Assembly: GCA_045837725.1 (NCBI GenBank)
Contig: JBEWZL010000013.1
Coordinates: 1 to 64,000, forward strand
DNA length: 64,000 nt
Source: Vermamoeba vermiformis
Taxonomy: Eukaryota; Tubulinea; Echinamoebida
Direction of reading: 5' to 3'
Positions 1 through 9,502 of the stretch are shown piece after piece. The first letter of the stretch is position 1. Every line of letters begins with the position of its first letter. The position numbers and the translations under genes were made by a program. The notes under the pieces are model-generated. The model ran no database searches. It was not told where the DNA came from and was given only the letters and a program-made list of their open reading frames with translations.

Positions 1-635
1 ATAACCTATTAAATTCAAATTAATATATTGTGTTAATTATAAAATAGAGAAAATTTGAATTTTACTCGAGCACAAAGCTCGATCCGTATAATTACTTACC
101 TATTTTAAATTATACGTGTAATTTTAAATTTTAAATTGACGCATTCTATGCGTATTATTGATTGTAATTATTATTAAAATTGAACTTACCAATTATTATG
201 ATGCGTCCAACGCATCCGATCTCGCCATCAAGTTGCCAAACCAACGAGCGAGCAGTGGTGATCGTACCTGCAGCGGGACACGAACGGAATGGGCCAGTAT
301 ACCAAAAAACGACCATCGGTGGTCGGGATCTCGCGCATCGAAAGTAAGTGGAACTATCGATCGCGTTAGAAAATCGGGACGAGTTTCTGTATTGAAAATT
401 AATCATTAATATACTGTAAAATAATTTGATAAAACGATAAGTTCAAACAGAAACCGAGTTAAATTACGAGCACGAAGCTCGATCCGGATCTGATTGATTT
501 ATAATTTCAAAAATTTAAAAATTGAATTTATGCTATGTTAATATTATACATAGGTGGAAGGATATTTAAAAAATTATTACCTTAAATTATCTCGGTCACT
601 GCACCGAGATTTGATCGCGTTTTGTTCGCGATCTT

Positions 636-652
636 AACGCCGCGCTGAAATT

Positions 653-691
<39 letters not shown>

Positions 692-1110
692 GAACGACGC
701 TGATTGCCGTTGGGCGCGTGCTGACATATCAAATAATATATCTAAATTAATATCATAATTCGACCCCTGTGGTCGATCTGTTGCGAATCTTAGTTCGCAT
801 CGACTTCAATATCTAAATAACTCGCGCTGAACGACCGTCGTGGCCGTGGCGCGCAACTATCTGCTGTTAATAAACTATAATCAATAAATATAACGACCTT
901 TGTGGTCGTTCTGCTGAATTACTGACGCGAAATAGCCATGCGATTTTGACTGAACTTCGAAATAACCCGCGCTGTAACGACGTTGGTATAGTGGCGCGTA
1001 ACTGTCCTATGTAAAAATCGATAAATAAATGCTTAATCAACCGGTTTGGTCGATCTCCTCGGTTAAAAGTAAACTTACCTGCTCGATCCGTTGACGTATT
1101 TCTAAACCTC
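636..1110. repeat. Diverged tandem repeat, period about 145 bases
   Basis: Three related units begin with CGCGCTG at 641, 823 and 968. Each continues with an ACGAC-like block, then GGCGCG or a close variant, then AT-rich sequence, then a short hairpin around GACC...GGTC (760-776, 892-910, and a weaker GGTTTGGTCG version near 1040). The spacing 823 to 968 is 145 bases. The spacing 641 to 823 is 182, which drops to about 145 once the T-tract inside the first unit is discounted. The copies are clearly diverged, so the repeat is old or only loosely constrained. Confidence 0.5.
655..690. repeat. Poly-T tract of 36 bases
   Basis: An uninterrupted run of 36 T interrupts the first 145-base repeat unit. 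It could be a length-variable microsatellite or the A-tail of a retroposed sequence on the minus strand. No flanking duplication was recognised. Confidence 0.8.
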
Positions 1111-1605
1111 GTTAAAATCGAACCTGTAGCGATAAATTAAATCAGTACTATTGAAATTAATTACCAATAGAGCGCGAGTAAGGAGAATCTCGGTAATCTC
1201 GCGGATTTAAGAATTGATCAGCGTTCGAATCTGACCTCGAACGCATCCAATAAATAAAATTTTGCTAATATTGTTATTATTACATACCATGAATCATGCA
1301 ATAGCCATTAATTGTTCATAAATCTTCGTTGATCCGTCACTCTGAGTCAACGGATCGGCGCGACGATTTCTTGCTTTCTCTGCCACCGAGAATTTTGGCA
1401 ATAATTTCGCGCGTTGTTCCTCGGCGGTCTGAAGCCAAAAAAATTAATGAAAATTAATTGAGAGGTCTGGAACAAAATTTCAAGATCCAGGGGCCCGTTG
1501 GCTCCCTCGGATCCCCGCGCTATTTATGGCTTACCTTCTCGCTTTGACAAAAAAATTAATATGGACCTATTAGCTCATTGTTTGAGCTATTGTTTCTCAT
1601 TAACG

Positions 1606-1649
1606 CGAAATTGAACACTGTTCGTTAAAGACAGTACTGTTCAATTTCG
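1606..1649. repeat. Inverted repeat with 12-base perfect arms
   Basis: CGAAATTGAACA at 1606-1617 is perfectly complementary to 1638-1649. The 20-base spacer contains a nested CTG...CAG pair. This is the strongest inverted repeat of the first 1.65 kb. It lies just upstream of an imperfect G/C-rich palindrome at 1673-1714 (GGGGCGCCAA against TTGGGCGCCCC). Confidence 0.7.
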
Positions 1650-1730
1650 TTCGATTTTTTGCCAGTAAATTCGGGGCGCCAAATTTTCCGGTTTTCCAGT
1701 CATTGGGCGCCCCCCCGTGCTCCCCTAACC

Positions 1731-2062
1731 CTAAAAGGGGTCCTTGGCTGGTGCTTTAAAGGTTTTCTTTTTGAAGGGCTGACGAAAAGCGGATTTAGAT
1801 GCGTTCAGCGAATTGAACTGGATCCGCAGTTTGTCAGATTCAACAACACTTGAAATCAAGTGTTCATCGTGCATCTTCTTTAATAATGACCCCCAATTCT
1901 TTCCATGTTGATCCACAAGCTGAATGAGACGACAGCGACTGGTCCAGTTCCAAGACGTCTCTCCAGATCCCCTTCGCCTACATCATCGTCATAGCTCTGA
2001 AACTGTTCTTCATTGTCAGATGGTTCGTCTTCTGTGACGACAATGCGATTTGTGTCGGCCAT
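1731..2062 (-). pseudogene. Myb/SANT-like second ORF of a Harbinger element (degraded)
   Basis: The N-terminal part on the minus strand (start ATG 2062; another in-frame ATG at 2185) is acidic, with MADTNRIVVTEDEPSDNEEQ. Further on, in another frame, lies a Myb/SANT-like stretch with W-x-W, LIQLVDQHGKNW, SLLKKM, then SDKLRIQF at about 1790-1950. That is the W...LV..HG.NW...LR pattern of Myb-like DNA-binding proteins. The two parts are in different registers, through an unseen intron or a frameshift. PIF/Harbinger elements typically encode such a Myb-like protein beside the transposase, and here it is divergent from the transposase at 2409. It is probably non-functional. Confidence 0.45.
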
Positions 2063-2408
2063 GGCTGAATCGTTTGAAAATGAAAGTGGATGTGGCTGCG
2101 AAACAACGACAAGGAAAAATTCTGCCCTGGTAAACGCGAGATAATGCTGCAGTAAATATTTACGATGAATTTTTTCCATAGCCATTATTTCTATTGATAT
2201 TTTACATCCGACCAGATGGGAACCGAGTTAGATTGTTATGAACGAGATTTTAGCGAGATTACTTGTAGCGATATCTGTCGCACCCTTGTATTATATAAAT
2301 AAATGACCTTTCACTCTACGACCACAGAATAGGTCATAACAAGATCTGACGCTTAATCTTCTTATTTCTGTTCGCACTGCCATTATTGTATTAATTCAGT
2401 GCATTGCA

Positions 2409-3324
2409 ATGCATCTTCAACATTCTCGCTGGTTCCACATTGAAAATTACCTCAAGATCACCCGACATCTGCGCCGCGAGCGACAAAACAGGCCAAAGAA
2501 GCAAAGAGTGATTCCCCCACGAATGCCACGGCATCAACCAGTTGGACCAATAGATATTTATGACAGAACTGGGGTTGAACGATCATCATTTACGCAAATT
2601 TTTGGCCTTGTTAAAGCTGATCTAGAAAAACCACGATCTGGAACCCGCAAGATCAGAGTCACTCTATCCTCAGCTCATCGCCTGCTAATGGTACTTCAAT
2701 GGCTATGAGAATACCCAAAATTTAAAGTAATGGCTCAACTCTATGGAGTGTCTCGCTACTTCGTGAAGCGCGAGATCCGACACCAGATTCCAATTTTATT
2801 TGTCAGATTGAATTGGATTGGCTGGCCCGGCGAATACGAGTTAAGTCCTGTTGGTGCACATGCTGCCATTGATTGCTCTGCCCATCAACGATTGCGAGTT
2901 CACCCAAATCCGCCTACTATTATCGCGGAGACAAACGAATTAATATGATGGTCAGCCAGTTTGTCGTTGGATTCAATGGAGCTTTGTACGAACTTGCTGT
3001 GGGTAAAGGACATAATAACGACCAAGCAATGTTCAATATTACGGGGGTGAAACTTCACACAGAACTCGATCAGTTAACTCTGCTCGCGGATCGCGGTTAT
3101 ATGCATCACAGAATAATCACTCCTGCCTCTGTTGATTGGTCGCAGTGCTCATCAAGTCATAGAGTCATAGTTGAAAACGTAATTGGGCAAGTGAAGAGAT
3201 TTGCCGCCGCATCTGCTACTTTTCGGCAATCGCCCGAGTTGCAAGCTCTTGTTATTGTCGTCTGTGGAGAAATTGTTGCAGAAAAGAATCGAGGCAATAC
3301 GCAGCGGTTTTTCCAGCTTGAATA
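2409..3324 (+). pseudogene. PIF/Harbinger (HARBI1/DDE_Tnp_4-like) transposase, degraded
   Basis: The pieces read like the DDE nuclease of PIF/Harbinger transposons. An N-terminal helical region is followed by AAIDCSAH (first catalytic Asp, near 2870), LLADRGYMHH (second Asp, near 3090) and RVIVENVIGQVKRF (catalytic Glu region, near 3165). The frame is broken by an in-frame TGA at about 2706, in what was probably an Arg codon of WLREYPKF. It also shifts frame near 2910, where HPNP... continues as YYRGDKRINMMVSQ in another register. All three acidic residues are still readable, so decay is moderate. Neither terminal inverted repeats nor a target-site duplication could be identified. An inactive single-copy remnant is most likely. 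Confidence 0.75.
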
Positions 3325-3559
3325 AACACTTTTAAAGAATAAATTTTGACTTTGCACTGTCCCGTCAAAAACTTTGTCAGAAAAATTTTTTATTTTTTCA
3401 CCAGCGGAGAATGACTTCCGCTTATTGATGAACAGAGATAAAAAGGTGTGGTTTTTTTTGTGTGCGTATTTTTTTGACAAACCAAACACGAGCACAACTT
3501 GGACAAGGTATAGAGATTATTAAATTTACTATTAATACAAATAAATTACAATATTTTCC

Positions 3560-6500
3560 TTAATTTTTGCTTGATTGACGATCTATGTCTTTCGTGGTAT
3601 CTGAGGACTTGTATTGCTCATTGATCGAATCAGCACGAGCAGAACCAGAGCCAACAACATTTGATATCTTTGAACGACCAGTGCTCGCACCTGGATTTGA
3701 GCCAGTGACAGTTTGAGAGGACGCGCTGAGCTTCTCTCGTTTGTTGATGATACGATAGAACTTCAGCACGTACAAGCAAAGAATTGACACAAGCGAAGAG
3801 AACAACAGACCAATCGAGGTGATGATCGCAGCAGTGGTTGTGTCATTCACGCCAATCAACGCAACCAATGGGATAACGATAATAAATAACAGGGTCATAT
3901 TATATACCTACGTTTCCGTTAGTCACGTTCTAAATGACTCCGAAGGAAGTAACTTACGGCAAAGAAGATTTCTTTGGTCTCTTTGTACGAGCCGAAGTTG
4001 ACGTTACGCGTACGGAAAGCAAAAAAGCAACCGATGAGGAACACAACACCCTGTAAGAACGATCAGATCAAGCAACGTGATGAAGTCCAACTTACAAAGT
4101 AGCATATCTGAGTAATCATAAAGGGGAATGAGTTGTCGGAATAGCAACCAAAGATACTGTCCTTTGTTCCTTCAAACTCGAGCGGACGAAGTTCTCCGAA
4201 GAATTGCCAGATGATGAGCAAGATCTAGCAGTAATTAGTACGCGCACTTAATAATGAAATAGAATGCAACTTACGACTTCCAAGCCCAACAGAACGGATA
4301 CTACAATCATCAGCTGACTGTCTCCAATCGGCTTAATCTTCGTCAACTTCTTTCGATGCCAGTTGAAGATACGATCAATGCGATAGCTCTTGACGGCCAT
4401 AGATCCAAAGAACAGAATAAAGCCGATGCAAACGAACCACAACCAGACCATGCATTGAGGAACAACCAAGACGATTAACACAGGCGAGAACATCATTAAG
4501 CCGGCACCAACGAGCGTCATCAAGCTAAAAGTGAGTGAGGAGTGCTTGATGGTCTTGGATTCACGGTGATAAAGAGAAAGAACGATGAAACTGATCGCTG
4601 CACCAACGCACGCGCAAGAAGCTGCTATCACTCCGCCACGAACCCCATCGCTCACGGGAATGAAATTCTCTGCTGGAGTCGTTTGTCAGTAACGTTTTGC
4701 TGATAAAAAGTAATAAAACTTACGAGGATACTGAACACCACAAGTATCGAACTTGAAGGCGTTCTCAGGAACTTCAGCGATCGAATAGTTTGACGAAGAC
4801 GAGATGCGTGTGGTAACGATTCGATGCAAACCTTGGTTGCACGTGCAGTTGTCAGCCGAGCCGCTGAAAGGACCAATCGCTTGACCGCCAATCAAAAAGA
4901 TGGTTTGACTGAAGACTGTGTCGAGGAAAGTCTCTCGAGTGATGTCCAAAGTGCTGTCAATGCTATCGAGCACTTTGATCAAAAACTCGGCAACAACGTA
5001 ACCCTCCAATGAGACGAAACCGAAAGTTGAAGATGCATCACGAGCCAGCATGGCATTTTGGTACAAAGCCACGAGCTGATTGCCGTCATCGGTGGGATCA
5101 GGTACCACTTGGGTGACGTAGACATTGTCGGTAGAGACCTGAACGGCACGGAGAGAACTTGCGAATGCCTCGCTGTCGACGAAAGAAACAGTGCCAAAGA
5201 CGAGGTCAGACTTCCAAGCAAGAGCCATTTGAACGAACTGGGCGAGTTGCTCGTATGTTCCAATGAGGACAATCGCTTGAGGATCACCTTCTTGAATGGA
5301 CGAGAAGCCGTCAGCAAGGTCGAAAGTGTTGCGCTCGTAGGTGCCTTGACTTTCCAGAGACATGGAGCGGTTCTTCAAAGCCAACTGAAGACCCTCGAGT
5401 CCCGCGCTGCCGAATCCGTCGTTTTGGTAGAAGATTGAAATGCGACGAAGACCCATATTGTCGATGAAATGTTGAGCCATTGCTGCAACCTCGTCAATGT
5501 ATGAGGCGCGCACATTGACGACATTGTGATTGCACGGATTACGCAAACTGCTAGCGCCAGTGAGTGCACCAATGAATGGCACGCGATTCTCGTTGATGAT
5601 GGGCAGAATAGCCTCGGAAGGAGCTGTGCCGACAGAACCCACTAAGCCAAAGACATTGCGCTCTCCAATGAAGTAGTTCGCATTTTCGGCTGCTGGATCC
5701 GGCTCGTAGCCATCATCGCGAGACAACAAGACCAACTTGCGATTGCGAACACCGCCTTGTTTGTTTCGAGCCAAGAATGATGCCAAAATACCTTGGCGCA
5801 GGCCAACACCGAGGTCCATCACGCTACCTGCTTGTCAAATAAAATGTCAGACATTCTCTCTCGTAATCACGTACAGGTAGTTACCTAAAAGAGGAGCGGA
5901 CTGGCCAAATACAATTGGAGGCACTACATCGCCGTTCGATGAGAGGCATGTGTCCCACGTGTACTTAGTCTCGGGCATATTAACTAAAGTCCCGTTCGCG
6001 TCGATGCTCAATAAGGAGACCGAACGCATGCCTTGATTGCAAGACTTTGAATAAGGTCCTAAGAGCAAGCCAGAGAGCGTAAAATATTGGCTGGACACGA
6101 GCACGTTCAAAAAGTTCTCGTGGCTAACATCTGGATAAGCTTGGGACAGCAGGTCGATGACCAAACGACCAGTAACATAACCTGTATTATTCGTAAGGAA
6201 TGCATACTATCTTACTGGCGTGCGCTTACCTTCAAATGAGAAGGTGGTCACTGAAGCGGAGGCGTTGTACGCGAACAAGGCACGTTCGTATTCTTTGATC
6301 AGATAGGGCTCTGCATTCGAGTGCAATGGAATAGCTTCGGAGATGTAGACCTCGCTCAGAGATACTCCGCTAATTATAATGCAACGAGAGTTAGCTAACG
6401 GAACAATTTTTGATACGCGTTTAAATTGCGCGTACCTCGAAGTAAGTGCATTGACGAATGATTCTGCGTTGACGAATGACACAGTGATGAAGATAATCGA

Positions 6501-7749
6501 TGAGTCGAGGGCTTTAGCTAAACCGACGAATTTTGCGAGGGGCTGATATATATTAAAAGCGTGTCAATAAAAGTTCAAAAGTTCACAATCAGATCGCAAA
6601 TTCACACCAGTACCAAACTTGATTTAAAAGATACTCGTGGTAAAAGGTAACATACCGCATAAGTACCAAACATTACAACTGCTTGAGGGCGAGCTGTGCC
6701 GCCAAGGATCGATTGATAAGCAGCGTCAACATCTTCGGTATTACGGACATAAGATCCTTCGCTATGGAAGTTCAGACCAAGAGCAGCTAGACTTCCATTG
6801 AGTGCCGTGTAACCTAGTTCGATTTAATTTTATTAGCCGAGTTAAATTTAAATGAATTGAACACAATTAGACAACCCGCTCACAACTTATGAAAGATTCT
6901 GTATACGCTTACCGGCCTGTCCAAATGCGTCATTTTGGTAAAGTATCGATATACGAGAAGCGAAGCGTTGGTTGACCAAATAATCGACCATTGCGGTGGT
7001 CTCATCCAAGTAGGAAGCGCGGATGTTGATGATCGTTGGGTCCGTCGGTAATCTGAATGCCATAGAACCTGTGGCAGGTGCAATTATGGGCATATTGCTA
7101 TCCAGAGCTTGGCGAACCTTTAGAGCAGCTGAAATAAACGGAGCTTAGTACAAGAATCTAGATTCGGTTATGAATGGAACCTAAAACAAAGCTTCGGAAA
7201 ATAATATGTATACTTTCAGCGAATACGTGCATTAAGAGAGCAATTCAATCGCATGCCTTGTGCAATTTCAATTTGAGTTGAAGGTTTAATTAAATTGACA
7301 CTTGGTGATTTTGTGAATCGCTTAGTTAGGTAAAAGCCGCGACATAATAAATGCAGAGCATTTACGTAAATTACCTTGAGTAGTTGCAGTGCCAACGTAG
7401 CCAATTAAGCCAAATACATTGTCTTGCGAAATCAAGCGTTGTGTATTTACAGTGGTATTTGCCGGCTCGTAAGCGTCGTCGTAGGACACTAAATTAAGTA
7501 AAATATCACCCTTTATGCCTCCAGCATCATTGACTTCTTTGAATGCCGCCAATAATCCCTGAAAAAAGTGTCACCTGGCGCGGATCTAAATCCAAAATTT
7601 TTGGTACTCACCTGACGTATTTCTTGGCCTAGCTGTCCGTTTCCACCCGTAAATGCAGCACTTTGGCCAAATGTAACGGTAGTTGCAGCGGCCGTTGCGC
7701 CGAAAAGGATGCAGATGGCAACGACGAAGCACAAGAGGGTAGAACTCAT
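3560..7749 (-). CDS. Class C (GABA-B-like) GPCR with two tandem Venus-flytrap ligand domains
   Basis: A multi-intron gene encoding a receptor of roughly 1,100 residues. The ATG at 7749 starts a signal peptide (MSSTLLCFVVAICILFG). Two periplasmic-binding-protein type 1 domains (Peripla_BP_6/LivK-like) follow. The first, about 7690-5890, opens with FGQSAAFTGG and has SYDDAYEP, GLIGYVGT and ASRISILYQNDAFG. The second, about 5930-4740, opens with FGQSAPLLG and has SRDDGYEP, GLVGSVGT and RRISIFYQNDGFG. A seven-helix region follows from 4655: TM1 GGVIAASCACVGAAIS; TM3 with C-x-VWLWF..GFILFFGSMAVKSYRI; the class C signature FFAFRTRNVNFGSYKETKEI near 3960-4050; and TM6-7 at 3720-3900. The Ser/Lys-rich cytoplasmic tail ends at 3560. 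There is no cysteine-rich linker between the flytrap and the helices, as in GABA-B receptors. It should be a plasma-membrane receptor for a small, perhaps amino-acid-like ligand. Two flytraps on one chain is unusual. Two genes wrongly joined is the alternative, but the second flytrap has no signal peptide of its own. Confidence 0.82.
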
Positions 7750-7991
7750 CGCGTCGACTAGGTTATTAAAAATATTTTCGCACAAATTGAAGACGCGTGA
7801 CTTCTTCTTTGCCTTGTAGATTTTTAAAAAGTCAAAATCGCGCTACCATTTTATTCTTTTTACTTACCGGTGGGAAAAGTCACGGAAATTCGGAGGTCCT
7901 CGGCTAAACAGGAATGGAGTATCCGCGAATGCAAATTCTCGGTGCCGATAGTTTGTTTTCTAGAAAAGGTAATTTGTGGTAATGGATTTAT

Positions 7992-9362
7992 TTACCGCTC
8001 ATTCGTGTTGTTGTTTGCGTCCTCAACGCCGGATGTACTCTCTTGTGGCTCGTCTTCTTGATTCTTTCGCGGCACTTGCTTATTACGGTGGTAACCCCTC
8101 CGTTGAGGTACGTGTCTATTGAATGCTGCCGACCAATCACCGGTCTGAGCGACGTCCATCAGAATGTCGAACACTGCCAAGAGATATTTAATTTAACTGA
8201 TTTGTGTTTTCACCGTTATTAATTAACGCGAACTTATAACTCGCGTATCTCTATGACTTTATAAATTTAATGTGACCTTACCGTGATTTACATTGAGCGA
8301 GTTGGATTTGCTGAAGTTGGGCATGTATTGCACGATCGGCAGCTGTGCCGTCTCAATTCCCAGCGCTTCGGCTCTATTCAACGACGTATCCTATTATACC
8401 GGTTAATACTAGTTAATGTTATCGATTCTTGATTTACTTTTAAGCGATTATGGTCGACGATACCGCCAATAATATAAATTTTCTCGGGATCCACGTGCGT
8501 CAGTACATTCGGCGAGTCAGGCGACAAATACACCAATTTACTCGTGTCATATAATTCGCTGAAGCATTTCTCTTCTTTGAAAACCTATGCGAATCAGTTC
8601 TTCGTTAGTAAAAGTTATCGAGCAATTCATGCAGGGGTCGCGTGTCAATTTAAATTCTAAACTAACTCCGATTCATTTCCAAATAAGTTTAAATACGAAA
8701 TTATTGGTTATTAAATTTTGTGTTCTTATAACATACCTTCCACGTATCAACGCCCGATAGCTTATTTACATAATCAACTACCAACCCTTTGTAATTGCAA
8801 TAGATCGCCTTCAACGGACGTTCGGCACGTTTCAGTGATGCGTAAATGTGCATTAATTGTGATGCCAGCGAGGTGAGCTCCTGAAATAGCTGGATTAATC
8901 CCAGCTAGGTTTCGAATCCAGCTTTACTTTGCGAAATTTAAGTGAATAAATTTGGGCCATTAGAATAATAGCCAAAAAATGCTATAATTATTTTGCAACG
9001 ATAGGATTACTTACCCGAGATTCCAGCAATTCGTTGTAATTAAGATCTACCACAACCCAAGGTTTAAAAAATTCTATTTGATCAATAGTGACATCCTTCC
9101 ATTTCTTTTTCATTTCCTCTTCCATTCTGCGCCTCTTATATAAGTCGCTTTGCTCATATTCGGCTTTGGTTTTGTAAACCGACTTTTTCTCGATCCGTTT
9201 TTCTTTAATCCGTTCTTTTTTCTTTTTTCTAACGTCTTTCCATATGATCATTTTTTCTTCTTTTTTTTCTTTCTTAGATTTGTGCTCTTTAACAGGATCA
9301 TCCGGATTTGTCAAATCAAGGTTCGCAAATAGCGTGGCTGATTGATCCTCGTCAAATTCCAT
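7992..9362 (-). CDS. TRM10: TRM10-family tRNA (guanine-N1) methyltransferase
   Basis: About five exons encode roughly 315 residues. The start ATG is at 9362 (MEFDEDQSATLFANLDL). A strongly Lys/Arg-rich, probably helical segment (residues about 30-90, KKEKKEEK and KKKKERIKEK) is typical of TRM10 N-termini. The SPOUT-type core follows: PWVVVDLNYNELL, RPLKAIYCNYKGL, LVYLSPDSPNVLTHVD, KIYIIGGIVDHNRLK, RAEALGIETAQLPI, and SLNVNHVFDILM. These are the conserved blocks of the enzyme that methylates N1 of purine 9 in tRNA using S-adenosylmethionine. The C-terminus is a polar, Asn-rich tail ending NNNTNER. It is transcribed away from the SLC26 gene across a 140-base gap. The family call is firm; whether it acts on G9 only or on G9 and A9 is not visible. 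Confidence 0.9.
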
Positions 9363-9502
9363 ATTTAAAAAATAAATATATAATAACTATTAATTGATTG
9401 TGCTGGCCGTTTACGGTTGTATTCCGTTTGAGATCCAAATAATAATTTGAACTTTCAACTTTTACTTCGCAGAGCATGACAAACACACTAGAATCGCAAT
9501 AA
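9363..9502. promoter_or_regulatory. Shared divergent promoter between TRM10 and the SLC26 gene
   Basis: The 140 bases between the two oppositely oriented start codons must hold both upstream regions. The sequence is AT-rich on the TRM10 side and contains a CA-rich GACAAACACACTAG stretch about 20 bases before the SLC26 ATG. No named binding site was recognised. Confidence 0.5.

Larger units (their letters stand above)
1..1650. other. Gene-free region rich in short perfect inverted repeats
   Basis: No reading frame here looks like a gene; the two 83-codon frames near 155-409 mirror each other and have no recognisable content. The stretch carries at least eleven short perfect inverted repeats with 5-8 base arms and 5-12 base loops, plus one with 12-base arms: 66-82, 310-325, 467-481, 589-610, 613-633, 760-776, 782-799, 892-910, 1221-1244, 1331-1356, 1571-1589 and 1606-1649. 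Several share the core GACC...GGTC or CGAGC...GCTCG. Whether they act as RNA hairpins, DNA cruciforms or repeat debris cannot be told from sequence alone. Confidence 0.6.

Noticed and set aside
1480-1500. GGGGCCCGTTGGCTCC as a Harbinger terminal inverted repeat.
   Set aside because: No matching inverted copy was found downstream of the transposase, so the element ends stay undefined.
1-1650. The repeated hairpins might be a CRISPR-like array or tRNA-like genes.
   Set aside because: The hairpins differ in sequence and spacing, there is no constant repeat with unique spacers, and the organism is a eukaryote. GTTCGAATC-like bases at 1223 are not set in a cloverleaf.
1723-1740. CCCCTAACCCTAAAAGGGG looks like telomeric repeat.
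   Set aside because: Only two CCCTAA-type units are present, next to an ordinary transposon remnant, so this is not a telomere.
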